This document shows, one piece after another, positions 1 through 8,120 of a DNA stretch of 64,000 nt. Origin of the DNA: Saprospiraceae bacterium. Lineage in GTDB: Bacteria; Bacteroidota; Bacteroidia; Chitinophagales; Saprospiraceae. Where the stretch lies: NCBI GenBank assembly GCA_016714085.1, contig JADJNW010000005.1:62001-126000 (forward strand). The letters are read 5' to 3'. The notes under the pieces were generated by a model. The model was given only the letters and a program-made list of their open reading frames with translations. It did no database searches and was not told the DNA's origin. Position 1 is the stretch's first letter, and each line of letters opens with the position of its first letter. The position numbers and the translations under genes were made by a program.

Positions 1-61
1 TTTTTCATACTTTAGGTGTTTTTATAGAATTATTATATTTTATTTACCAGCTATAATGTTT

Positions 62-442
62 TTATTGCTGATTTGATGATCTTTTTATTTGTTCAACGCC
101 CAATACAAAGGCAATGCCCAGCGTATAAGCTAATAAATCCGCCCAAGCGAATGATGTTCCGATAATGATATTGGCGATGTTTGAATGCTGTAATCCAAGT
201 ATTTTAACGATTTTAAAATATTGTAAAATTTCTACTGCGTATGAAAAAATTAGAACACCAATCGCTGCTTTAAAATTAGAAATTTTTACAAAAGATTTTA
301 CAAAACAATAAATTAAAATGACCACCAGAAAGTCGCCACCATAAGGTCGGATGATGGGATCATGTAAATATAAAGCGATTAATATTTCAATAATTAATAA
401 AATAATCGTCCAGATGAAATAAGTGCTGTTGAATTGGAGCAT
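62..442 (-). CDS. DUF2809-family small integral membrane protein
   Basis: A 126-residue hydrophobic protein with about four predicted membrane helices (roughly residues 6-26, 36-55, 60-75 and 95-116). The pattern PIIRPYGGDFLVV near residue 30, SYAVEILQYF near residue 70 and IIGTSFAWADLLAYTLG near residue 95 is typical of DUF2809, a family of short inner-membrane proteins without an assigned biochemical function. The length fits the family. The start is the ATG at 442; no in-frame extension is convincing. It is a monocistronic minus-strand gene with decayed DNA upstream. The family call is confident, the function unknown. Confidence 0.8.
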   Translation of the reverse strand: MLQFNSTYFIWTIILLIIEILIALYLHDPIIRPYGGDFLVVILIYCFVKSFVKISNFKAAIGVLIFSYAVEILQYFKIVKILGLQHSNIANIIIGTSFAWADLLAYTLGIAFVLGVEQIKRSSNQQ

Positions 443-881
443 ATTGTGTAAAGAATCTGATTTTAGTTATGTGTAAATGATATAATAAACGTGTAACGGT
501 TGGCTTTGGTGCCGTCTCCGTGGCGGTGTAGGCAGCTATACTGTGCCTTGCAGCTTTATGTTGATTCATTATTTTAATCTTCAAATATTTTTGCAATTTC
601 CAATTTTTCAGTTAATCACCTTCTAAAAGTCTTGTATCTATATCACCAGCTTGAAAAGCAAATGTGCTTCATACTTTGTTGTCTCAACACATTACAATCC
701 TCAATCTTTAATTTATTATCTTCCAACATCCAGATCCTGTTAAAATCCTAGCTTCTTAAGTGTTTTACTGATCAAGTGTTATACGATTCACCATCAAGTA
801 TATCCTTATTTTATCTGATATGCCCCACTAGATATTGAGCTGTGAAAGGGCAAAATATAAATGGGGTATATCCATAACTCC
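443..881. other. Gene-free AT-rich spacer with scattered decayed coding fragments
   Basis: No intact gene is visible. On the minus strand short protein-like pieces occur in different frames, for example FAFQAGDIDTRLLEGD ending at a stop at 612-614 and MLEDNKLKIEDCNVL further upstream, separated by stops. They look like remains of the same decayed segment as 882-1275. A 69-codon open frame at 387-596 on the minus strand has no protein character. Confidence 0.4.
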
Positions 882-1275
882 TTATTTGCAAACTGTGACT
901 ATTGATAAAAAATTATCATTTGAAGTGTTTTTCAAATGTTCTTCGATTATTTTTGTTAATGTCATTTGATTCTCTACATTAAAATTTTCAAAATAGAAAT
1001 TTACCCTTTGTTCGGCAAGTTAAACTGTGGATACATATGCTTTGTCAGTATAAAAGTGTGTTTTGTGAAACATACTGCTAACCTGATTTCAATGTTGCAC
1101 ATCAAATGCCAAATTGGTCCTGATTTTTTATTCTGGATAAAGGTCTTGCTTCAATAAATTCTTCACCACCATCGACAGACCTAGCAAAGGGCATATGAGA
1201 AAGACGAATAATCTTATTTCTTTCACCCCGGAATAAAATTTTATCAATGAAGTTATATTTATCCTTGTTCAAATT
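882..1275 (-). pseudogene. Decayed, unidentified protein gene remnant
   Basis: Reading the minus strand from 1275 gives a protein-like stretch (FIDKILFRGERNKIIRLSH, then FARSVDGGEEFIEARPLSR) that hits TGA at 1102-1104. Moving to the next frame near 1105-1115 it continues as AFDVQH, a stop at 1089-1091, SSMFHKTHFYTDKAYVSTV, a stop at 1020-1022, then LAEQRVNFYFENFNVENQM and KIIEEHLKNTSNDNFLS, ending at TAA 882-884. One frame change plus two in-frame stops with preserved coding-like composition indicates real decay. The family is not recognised. No start codon is evident. Confidence 0.4.
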
Positions 1276-1307
1276 TTATTTTTTCAATTTTCGAACATCT
1301 ATGTACA

Positions 1308-1328
1308 CGCCATATGGCGCATATTTTA
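1308..1328. repeat. Perfect 12-bp palindrome with a half copy of the GGCGCAT element
   Basis: CGCCATATGGCG (1308-1319) is a perfect palindrome. Its right half runs into ATATGGCGCAT (1312-1322), which is identical to the left arm of the palindromic element at 60712-60740. It may be a degenerate solitary copy of that family. The match is short, so this is tentative. Confidence 0.3.
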
Positions 1329-1368
1329 TAATAAGCCGCTATTTTTTAATAAAAATATAAAATCTCCA

Positions 1369-2197
1369 TCATCTCAATTCATAAGCGACTACTGTATGTT
1401 TATTAAAAGTAGGAACGTAAATAATGCGCTTTTTGGCATCATAACCAATATCAGCGAGATTTATTTTAAGGGCTTGGGTATCAAGTAATTGGTGGACTGT
1501 TCCGTTGGTTTGCACATGATAGACCGCACCTCCCCAACTGGACACAATAAATTCAGTGGCGCTCACCCGTTCGATGCCGTCGGTACTTCCAAGCATGCCT
1601 TCGGCAATGGTAGTGAGTTGCTTATCGCTATTCGCTTTCAGGAGCTTCCCGCTATCAAGTATATAAAGGTCTTTGCCTATCGCAAGTACGCCATTTGGTC
1701 GCCGAAAATTTTCGAGATAAGTGCTGACATTACCATCTTTTACTTGAAACACTTTTTTCATATCCGAATCGGAAGTATAAATGACGCCTTTTTTGCTGAT
1801 AGTCAGATCATTGAGAAATTTTGCGCCTTCAATTTTTACACGCTGCGTGATCGTGCCTGTTTTGATGTCAATGGCTACGAGTTCGTCAATATTGTTCACC
1901 CACAAAGTGTTTTTGTACAAACCCAGTCCTTTGGGCGCGTTCAGACCAGTAACCCAATCTCGATTAATAATCTTGCCGTCGAGCCCCACTTTCGAGATAG
2001 AACCCTTGCCATCCTTGGCTGCCGGCACGCCTTCGATATTAGAAACGTAAAGTAATTTTGTTTGGCATTATAGAAAACGCTTTCACAAGTAGTCAGGAGC
2101 GTGTCGGTTTCCCAAAGTTTAAAAGTGTTGGTTGCTGAGCGGATAGCGTAGCTGTAAATGAGCATAAAATTGCAAAGCATAAAAAATGGGTCTTCAT
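1369..2197 (-). pseudogene. SMP-30/NHL-type beta-propeller protein, two frameshifts
   Basis: The ATG at 2195-2197 begins a clear signal peptide (MKTHFLCFAILCSFTATLSAQ). The frame must then change near 2115-2135 to read KLWETDTLLTTCESVFYNAKQ, and again near 2055-2060 to read LYVSNIEGVPAAKDGKGSIS and on to the stop at 1369. Both changes correspond to one missing base. The restored product is an exported protein of about 275 residues with strand-rich repeats (NAPKGLGLYKNTLWV, RPNGVLAIGKDLYILDSGKL, STDGIERVSATEFIVSSWGG) like the SMP-30/gluconolactonase/NHL propeller families. Members are often annotated as ATP/GTP-binding proteins or lactonases. Substrate unknown. Either a sequencing artefact or a recent pseudogene. 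Confidence 0.65.
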
Positions 2198-2347
2198 GGT
2201 TGGATTATTTTGGATGGTAAGATAAATCATTCGCCGCATTTTTTCAAAATTTAGTATTTAATATGATTATTCTGACTTGGCGTAATGTTTTTTATAATAA
2301 GCTCGTTACCAGTAATTTAAGGATTAATTTTATGATTTTAATTCGAT

Positions 2348-2387
2348 TACAAACGGCTACAAACGATTACAAACGGCATTAAACGTT
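2348..2387. repeat. Four direct 10-bp repeats upstream of ssb
   Basis: TACAAACGGC, TACAAACGAT, TACAAACGGC and ATTAAACGTT follow one another without gaps, so the units are spaced exactly one helical turn apart. They end about 80 bp before the first ssb start. Helically phased direct repeats upstream of a gene suggest a regulator site, but no regulator can be named. Confidence 0.5.
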
Positions 2388-2469
2388 TATTCAACGAATA
2401 ATGCTTGACAAGGCCCACATCTTTGCACCGTAAGTTTTTTGATTCGTTAACAATTAAATTTCATGTGTC

Positions 2470-2799
2470 ATGAACAACTTGAGAAACAAAGTACAATTGA
2501 TCGGGCATCTGGGCAAGGATGCGGAGTTTAAGCAATTTGACAATGGCAATACGATTGCGCGGGTATCGATTGCTACAAAGGAAATTTTTCAGAACAGTAA
2601 AGGAGAGAAAATCGTGGATGTGCAATGGCATCAACTGGTAGGCTGGGGTAAGCTCGCGGAGATGATGCAAGTGCTTTGCAAAAAAGGGAAAGAGGTGGCG
2701 GTGCAAGGAAAATTGACGCATCGCTCTTATGAAGATCATGATGGACAGACAAAATTTTTGTCGGAAGTGGTAGTAAGTGAATTTATGTTACTTAATTGA
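2470..2799 (+). CDS. ssb: Single-stranded DNA-binding protein, short form (first copy)
   Basis: A 109-residue SSB made of the OB fold alone. The family signatures are visible: NKVQLIGHLGKDAEFKQF at the N-terminus, ARVSIATKE near residue 30, WHQLVGWGKLAEM near residue 56 and KGKEVAVQGKLTHRSYED near residue 75. It ends at VVVSEFMLLN and lacks the disordered, acidic tail (DDDIPF-like) through which typical SSBs recruit repair and replication enzymes. It should coat single-stranded DNA as an oligomer. A second copy follows after 81 bp, probably in one transcript. The ATG at 2470 is the only sensible start. Confidence 0.9.
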   Translation: MNNLRNKVQLIGHLGKDAEFKQFDNGNTIARVSIATKEIFQNSKGEKIVDVQWHQLVGWGKLAEMMQVLCKKGKEVAVQGKLTHRSYEDHDGQTKFLSEVVVSEFMLLN

Positions 2800-2880
2800 T
2801 AATGTATTATTTGTGAATTAGAATTTGTAGTAATATTATATGTCTGACATCTTTAGTCAGACTTCTAAAAATCTAATAAA

Positions 2881-3210
2881 ATGAATGGAATTAAAAATAG
2901 CGTCATGCTAATCGGAAATTTAGGCAAAGACCCGGAATTAAAACAATTGCAAAATGGCTCTTGGGTGGCGCGTTTCTCATTGGCCACTAATGAAACCTAC
3001 AAAAACCAAAAAGGTGATAAAGTAACCGCTACGCAATGGCATAATGTAGTGGCTTGGGGCAAGACCGCCGAGACGATGAATAATCTGTTGAAAAAAGGTA
3101 AAGAAGTTGTCGTTCGCGGCAAGCTCACTTATCGGAATTATGAGGATAAAGATGGCGTAAAACGGATTATTTCAGAAATCTGGGTGAGCGAATTCGCATT
3201 ATTGAATTGA
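2881..3210 (+). CDS. ssb: Single-stranded DNA-binding protein, short form (second copy)
   Basis: A 109-residue paralogue of the preceding gene, same length and same tail-less architecture. It shows NSVMLIGNLGKDPELKQLQ at the start, WHNVVAWGKTAETM near residue 57, KGKEVVVRGKLTYRNYEDKD near residue 75 and WVSEFALLN at the end. The first copy has GWGK and HRSYED where this one has AWGK and YRNYED, so the two are clearly diverged and the duplication is not recent. A strong hairpin terminator at 3239-3277 closes the unit. Either copy could be the housekeeping SSB unless a longer tailed SSB exists elsewhere. Confidence 0.9.
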   Translation: MNGIKNSVMLIGNLGKDPELKQLQNGSWVARFSLATNETYKNQKGDKVTATQWHNVVAWGKTAETMNNLLKKGKEVVVRGKLTYRNYEDKDGVKRIISEIWVSEFALLN

Positions 3211-3238
3211 TACGCATAACATACTGTCTTTTGGTACA

Positions 3239-3277
3239 CCTGGCTCGTCAAAAAGTTGATGAGCCGGGTTCTTTTTT
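3239..3277 (+). terminator. Rho-independent terminator after the ssb pair
   Basis: CCTGGCTC (3239-3246) pairs with GAGCCGGG (3261-3268), the stem continues inward as GTCAA/TTGAT, and a TTCTTTTTT run follows at 3269-3277. It lies 29 bp after the second ssb stop codon. Confidence 0.8.
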
Positions 3278-3355
3278 CTACGTATTTTATTTTAAACCCT
3301 TCTGCACTTTGCATTGTATATTAATCATGGCTTTGTAAACACCTGAATTAAGAAT

Positions 3356-4768
3356 ATGAAAATACTCGAAAAATCGCCTGACCTACTTACAATGCTTCAA
3401 TCCTTTCCTATATTCCAAAATATTTCAGAATTGGCGTTGTCATGGATGATTGAAAAATCGAGATATGTTTTTTATGGACTGGATGAGTATGTGTTTCAGC
3501 CTGGACGCCCTGCTGATTATATGATGACGATTATACAAGGCAAATGTTCAGTGGAGTTTATGCAACAGGGAGAGCTGCGTATCGGAGGTGCTTGGGAAGC
3601 TGGTGAAGTGACAGGCATTTTGCCCTTTTCCAGGATGAAAGAATCGAGGGCTTATGGACGCGTATTAGAACCTTGTTATATATTAGAGCTTCATCGTGAG
3701 TGCTTTGTAGAAATGGTAAACGTTAGTTATGAGTTGACGCAAGCGCTCGTAGGGGTAATGAGTGACCGAGTGCGAGATTTTACGCAAATGCGTTCGCAAA
3801 ATGAAAAACTGATTTCGCTCGGAAAATTGTCAGCTGGCCTGGCACACGAATTGAACAACCCGGCCTCTGCAATGGTGCGCATTGCAGACGAATTGTATAA
3901 ACGGCAACATCAAACACCAGAGCGGTTCAAAGCAGTAATTACCATGCGGGTGACGCCAGAGCAAACCGATGCTGTTAATGCGATTTTATTTTCAAAAATG
4001 GCGGATTTAAATAATATTGAATTGTCATTATTGGAGCGGGAATCGCGTAAAGATGATATGATCGATTGGCTGGAAGATCAAGGGGTAGAAGAGGCTGAAG
4101 AAATCGCTGAAACCCTTGTGGATTTTGGATTTGAGCAGGATGATTTGGAGCAAATTTCAGATATTGCACATGGGCAACATTTGGCTACTATTCTTTGGTG
4201 GATCGAAGGGGCTTTAAGTAGTGAAAAACTACTATGCGAAATCAAGGAATCTGCTAATCGTATTGCAACTTTGGTGAAAGCGATAAAATCTTACTCCCAC
4301 ATGGATCGGGGCAGCGCGGCAGAACCGACCGATCTTTATGAGGGCGTGAAGAGCACCTTGATTATGCTCAAGCACAAGCTAAAAGAGAAACGCATACAAA
4401 TTGAAAAGAATTTTCAAGAGAATCTCCCGAAAGTGATTGCTAATCCTGGCGAATTGAATCAGGTCTGGACGAATTTGTTCGATAATGCGATTGATGCAAT
4501 GGACGAAGAAGGTATGCTGAAAATTAAGGCTTACGCGAATCATCGTTTTGTAACGATTGAAATTACAGATAATGGTGCTGGGCTTCCGGAGGAAAATATT
4601 ACCCGAATTTTTGATCCATTTTATACTACTAAATCCATTGGCGAAGGCACTGGAATGGGCTTGGATATTGTGAAAAAGATCATTGATCGACAAAAAGGCA
4701 CGATAGGGGTAATTTCCAAACCTGGTGAAACGACTTTTACAATTTGTTTACCTATTCCAGGTAATTAA
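3356..4768 (+). CDS. Sensor histidine kinase with N-terminal cyclic-nucleotide-binding-like domain
   Basis: A 470-residue soluble kinase with no signal peptide or membrane helix. Residues about 15-135 look like a CRP/FNR-type cyclic-nucleotide-binding fold (FPIFQNISELALSWM, then VFQPGRPADYMMTIIQGKC). The HisKA helix carries LSAGLAHELNNPASAMV with the phospho-acceptor His at 164. The catalytic domain has the N box QVWTNLFDNAIDAMDEEG, the G1 box ITDNGAGLPE and the G2 box EGTGMGLDIVKKI. It should autophosphorylate and pass phosphate to a receiver; the obvious partner is the receiver fusion starting 43 bp downstream. The ligand of the N-terminal domain is unknown. Widely seen as a pair in Bacteroidota, which supports a two-component unit. 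Confidence 0.88.
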   Translation: MKILEKSPDLLTMLQSFPIFQNISELALSWMIEKSRYVFYGLDEYVFQPGRPADYMMTIIQGKCSVEFMQQGELRIGGAWEAGEVTGILPFSRMKESRAYGRVLEPCYILELHRECFVEMVNVSYELTQALVGVMSDRVRDFTQMRSQNEKLISLGKLSAGLAHELNNPASAMVRIADELYKRQHQTPERFKAVITMRVTPEQTDAVNAILFSKMADLNNIELSLLERESRKDDMIDWLEDQGVEEAEEIAETLVDFGFEQDDLEQISDIAHGQHLATILWWIEGALSSEKLLCEIKESANRIATLVKAIKSYSHMDRGSAAEPTDLYEGVKSTLIMLKHKLKEKRIQIEKNFQENLPKVIANPGELNQVWTNLFDNAIDAMDEEGMLKIKAYANHRFVTIEITDNGAGLPEENITRIFDPFYTTKSIGEGTGMGLDIVKKIIDRQKGTIGVISKPGETTFTICLPIPGN

Positions 4769-4811
4769 GATGATTAATCGCCTTCAAAATTAATAAACAA
4801 CTTTCCCTAAT

Positions 4812-4988
4812 ATGGCTGACGATAAAAAACCGATTATCCTTTCGGTAGATGATGATTTGCAGGTGTTGCGCTCTTTGAAAAGTGATTTACGCCAGGAATT
4901 CAAAAACGAATACCGAATCATCAGCACCCATTCTGCCAAGGAAGCACTGGCGACTTTGCCAGAACTGAAAAAGCAGGCGAAGCAGTAG
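4812..4988 (+). CDS. N-terminal receiver fragment of the frameshifted receiver/reductase fusion
   Basis: Starts at ATG 4812 and encodes the first half of a CheY-like receiver: IILSVDDDLQVLRSLKSDL contains the acidic Asp cluster at residues 13-15. It ends prematurely at TAG 4986-4988 after residue 58. Restoring one base in CAGGCG (about 4974-4979) converts the tail KKQAKQ-stop into KKQGEAVALLLSDQRMPEM, which joins perfectly to the next open frame. It is therefore the 5' part of the gene continuing at 4991, not a separate protein. Confidence 0.75.
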   Translation: MADDKKPIILSVDDDLQVLRSLKSDLRQEFKNEYRIISTHSAKEALATLPELKKQAKQ

Positions 4989-4990
4989 CC

Positions 4991-6481
4991 TTGCTACTTT
5001 CTGATCAGCGAATGCCGGAAATGGAAGGCGTTGCTTTCCTTGAGAAAGCAAAAATCATATACCCCGATGCCAAGCGAGTATTGCTCACCGCCTATTCTGA
5101 CACGGATGCCGCGATCAAGGCCATCAACGATGTGCAGTTGGATTATTATTTGATGAAACCCTGGGATCCGCCTTCTGAGAAATTATATCCTGTATTGAAT
5201 GATTTACTTGATGAGTGGCAAATGAATTATCGGCCTGATTTTCAAGGAATTAAATTAGTTGGGTATCAGTATTCTCCCAAGTCTCATGCACTCAAGGATT
5301 TTCTGGCAGGAAATCTTCGGCCCTACCAATGGTTTGATATTGATTCTAATCCAAAAGCCCAGGAATTGCTGGATTTGCATAATTTGGATCGCAAGGAATT
5401 GCCGATTGTCTTTTTTGAAGATGGAACACATTTACTTTCGCCCGATCCACGTGCTTTATCGGCTCGGATTGGTTTGAATGCGAACGCGCAATTAGATTTA
5501 TATGATGTGGTGATCATTGGTGCCGGACCTTCGGGCTTGGCAGCCGCGGTTTATGGCGGTTCAGAAGGATTAAAAACATTACTGATTGAAAAACGCGCTC
5601 CCGGCGGTCAGGCTGGCACCAGTTCGCGGATTGAAAATTACTTGGGCTTTCCCAAAGGCTTGAGTGGCGCGGAATTATCGCATCGAGCAATTACACAAGC
5701 AAGGCGGTTTGGTGTCGAATTTCTTTCACCACAAGAGGTCAATGCTATTGAAAATGACGGACATTATAAAATTCTGACCTTGAATGACGGCAGTAAGATT
5801 ACTTCCAAAAGTGTCGTCATTACAACCGGTGTGGACTATCGAAAACTGCCCGCGAGTGGCGTGGATAATTTTACTGGAGCAGGCATTTATTATGGCGCAG
5901 CGATGACCGAAGCCAATTCTTGTCGCAATAAAAAAGTTTATGTGATTGGCGGCGGCAACTCTGCTGGGCAAGGCGCGGTTTATTTATCGAAATTTGCAGA
6001 AAAAGTAACTATTTTAATTCGACGAGAAGATTTGAGTTCTTCGATGTCGTCTTATTTAATTGATCAAATTAATGCTATTGATAATATTGAAGTAGTTGGT
6101 AAACATGAAGTTATAGAAACCTGCGGCAATGGGCATTTACAAAAATTGGTGATTCAAAACGTAGAGGATCATTCTACTTATGATATGGAAGCTGATGCCT
6201 TGTTTATTTTTATTGGCGCTAAGCCTGTTACCGATTGGTTGGATGATAAATTAATCCGGGATCAAAGAGGTTATGTAATGACTGGTAGAGACTTGCTACT
6301 GGAAGAAAGTTTTAAAAAGCTATGGAAGCTAGAACGCGAGCCATTCTTGCTGGAAACTTGTGTTCCCGGTATTTTTGCTGCTGGCGATGTACGTGCCGGG
6401 GCAATGAATCGGGTGGCTTCGGCGGTAGGAGAGGGAGCGATGGCGATTAAATTTGTGCATGAGTATTTGGCGGAGATATAG
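4991..6481 (+). CDS. Receiver / glutaredoxin-like / thioredoxin-reductase-like fusion (main part)
   Basis: With the 4812-4988 fragment this forms one protein of about 556 residues. The receiver continues with LLSDQRMPEM (phospho-acceptor Asp), LLTAYSD and YYLMKPWDPP (conserved Lys). A central thioredoxin-fold segment follows (GYQYSPKSHALKDFL ... ELPIVFFEDGTHLLSP), with SPKSH in place of a CxxC site. The C-terminal 320 residues are a class-II thioredoxin-reductase-like flavoprotein: FAD motif DVVIIGAGPSGLAAAVYGG, NAD(P)H motif YVIGGGNSAGQGAVYLS and FAD-tail GIFAAGDVRAGAMNR. The redox CxxC expected before the NAD(P)H motif is absent (IYYGAAMTEANSC). It probably works with the upstream kinase as a phosphorylation-controlled flavoenzyme. 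Electron acceptor unknown. Confidence 0.82.
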   Translation: MLLSDQRMPEMEGVAFLEKAKIIYPDAKRVLLTAYSDTDAAIKAINDVQLDYYLMKPWDPPSEKLYPVLNDLLDEWQMNYRPDFQGIKLVGYQYSPKSHALKDFLAGNLRPYQWFDIDSNPKAQELLDLHNLDRKELPIVFFEDGTHLLSPDPRALSARIGLNANAQLDLYDVVIIGAGPSGLAAAVYGGSEGLKTLLIEKRAPGGQAGTSSRIENYLGFPKGLSGAELSHRAITQARRFGVEFLSPQEVNAIENDGHYKILTLNDGSKITSKSVVITTGVDYRKLPASGVDNFTGAGIYYGAAMTEANSCRNKKVYVIGGGNSAGQGAVYLSKFAEKVTILIRREDLSSSMSSYLIDQINAIDNIEVVGKHEVIETCGNGHLQKLVIQNVEDHSTYDMEADALFIFIGAKPVTDWLDDKLIRDQRGYVMTGRDLLLEESFKKLWKLEREPFLLETCVPGIFAAGDVRAGAMNRVASAVGEGAMAIKFVHEYLAEI

Positions 6482-6570
6482 AATGATTGATTGGATGAAC
6501 GAATGATTGAGTTATTGAATAATAGAATAGGATTATGGGATGATTGAATGATAGGATGATTGATTTTTTG
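6482..6570. repeat. Degenerate GAATGATTGATTGA word repeat
   Basis: Right after the reductase stop codon the spacer is built of imperfect copies of GAATGATTGATTG and GGATGATTG. The same words occur at 53688-53730. It has no coding potential and resembles the low-complexity word repeats found in several other spacers here. Confidence 0.5.
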
Positions 6571-6674
6571 AAGATTGGATTCAATTTTTTTGTTATTAAA
6601 TCGTTATTAGGCTCGAAGTTTTAGCTTCTTAATTGTAAAGTGCTGATATTTGCCCTACAAAAAGTTTATAAAGC

Positions 6675-8090
6675 ATGAAAAAGCTTATTTTACTGATTTC
6701 TACGCTGTTTTTTGTTATTGCTGCCTATGCCAATGGCGGCCACACCATCAAAGTTCAAATCAAAAATTTTACAGGCAAGGAGGTTTATCTTGGTTATCCT
6801 TATGGGGATAAAGAATACCTGCGAGATACGGCGGCACTGGATGCGCAGGGTTATTATGTATTTGCTGGGGAAGAGGAGTTATCAGCAGGGGTTTATTTAG
6901 TTGTAATGCCTCCGAGTAATGAATATTTTCAAATTTTATTAAATAAAGGCGAGCAAAATTTTACAATTATTGTAAATGATTTTAAAAATCCGTCTAAAGA
7001 TATTAAAATTGAAGGATCATCTGATAATAAATTATTATACGGGTACTTGAATTATCTTGGAGAATTGCGTCCTCAGGCAGACACCTTGCGCGCCCAAATA
7101 GCACGCGCCACCGATGCTCAACAAAAACAAGCTTTGGAAAACAAGCTCAATGCAATGAATGATGAAGTGGTCGCTTATCAGAAAAATTTTGTAACGAAGC
7201 ACCCGAAAACATTAAGCGCTGCCATTATTAATGCAAATATTCAAATGGATCAGCCTGAATTTCAAGGAGATACACTGGAAGTGCAGCGTCAGCGCTGGCG
7301 TTATACCATAGAACATTTTTTTGATAATCTTGATTTAGCCGATCCTCGTATGCTGCGTACACCTAAGTCTATGTTTTTTGATAGGATCGATTTTTATGTA
7401 AATAAATTGCAGGCTCAGCATCCTGATAGTTTTGCGCAAGCCGTTGATTATGTGCTAGAGAAAATGAGACCTGCAGAGGAAACTTTTAAATATTATTTAA
7501 TTCATTTTTTGAATTATTATGCGCAATCGCAATATGTAGGCATGGATGCAGTCTATGTGCATTTGGTAAATAATTATTATGCCAAAGGTCTGGCGCCCTG
7601 GACGGATCCAGAATCATTGAAAAAAATAGTAGAAAACGCTAAAGCACTGGAACCGACATTGATTGGTAAAATTATTCCTGATGCTACTCTTGAAAAACGC
7701 GACGGTTCAAAGATAAGCTTGCACAGCGTGGATGCGGAATACACCATTCTTTATATTTGGAGTTATTCTTGTGGCACTTGTAAGAAAGCAACCCCCGTGC
7801 TAAAAGAATTTAATGAAAAATTTAAGGATAAAGGTGTAAAGATTTTCGCAATTTGTAACCATGCCGGAAAAGAAGTAGCCGAATGCTGGAAATATGTGGA
7901 TGAAAATGGCAACCAGGATTGGATTCATACCGCTGATCCTTATAGAACTTCTAATTATCAAGATAAATTTTATGTAAAATCCACACCTACTATTTACATA
8001 CTTGATAAAAATAAAGAAATCATTTCCAAGCGCATCGGCGCGGAGCAACTGGATGAAATAATGACTCGCATCATCGAAGCTAAAAAGTAA
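6675..8090 (+). CDS. Exported TlpA/ResA-type thioredoxin with DUF4369-like N-terminal domain
   Basis: A 471-residue protein with a signal peptide (MKKLILLISTLFFVIAAYA). Residues about 22-110 match the beta-rich DUF4369-like domain (HTIKVQIKNFTGKEVYLGY). A helical middle region, which may correspond to DUF5106, is followed by a thioredoxin fold from about 340: LHSVDAEYTILYIWSYSCGTCKKAT with the redox pair CGTC, and a cis-proline at STPTIYILDK. It should act as a periplasmic thiol-disulphide oxidoreductase, possibly in cytochrome or envelope-protein maturation. It stands alone and converges on the SDR gene downstream. Family is certain, substrate unknown. Confidence 0.85.
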   Translation: MKKLILLISTLFFVIAAYANGGHTIKVQIKNFTGKEVYLGYPYGDKEYLRDTAALDAQGYYVFAGEEELSAGVYLVVMPPSNEYFQILLNKGEQNFTIIVNDFKNPSKDIKIEGSSDNKLLYGYLNYLGELRPQADTLRAQIARATDAQQKQALENKLNAMNDEVVAYQKNFVTKHPKTLSAAIINANIQMDQPEFQGDTLEVQRQRWRYTIEHFFDNLDLADPRMLRTPKSMFFDRIDFYVNKLQAQHPDSFAQAVDYVLEKMRPAEETFKYYLIHFLNYYAQSQYVGMDAVYVHLVNNYYAKGLAPWTDPESLKKIVENAKALEPTLIGKIIPDATLEKRDGSKISLHSVDAEYTILYIWSYSCGTCKKATPVLKEFNEKFKDKGVKIFAICNHAGKEVAECWKYVDENGNQDWIHTADPYRTSNYQDKFYVKSTPTIYILDKNKEIISKRIGAEQLDEIMTRIIEAKK

Positions 8091-8120
8091 AGAAAGCAGA
8101 TAAATCAGAAAAATAAAGAT

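Noticed and set aside
966..1157. A 63-codon plus-strand open frame
   Set aside because: The opposite strand shows much better protein-like sequence, though decayed.
1489..2055. A 188-codon plus-strand open frame
   Set aside because: It lies antisense to the SMP-30-type gene, which has clear family motifs; its product has no protein-like composition.
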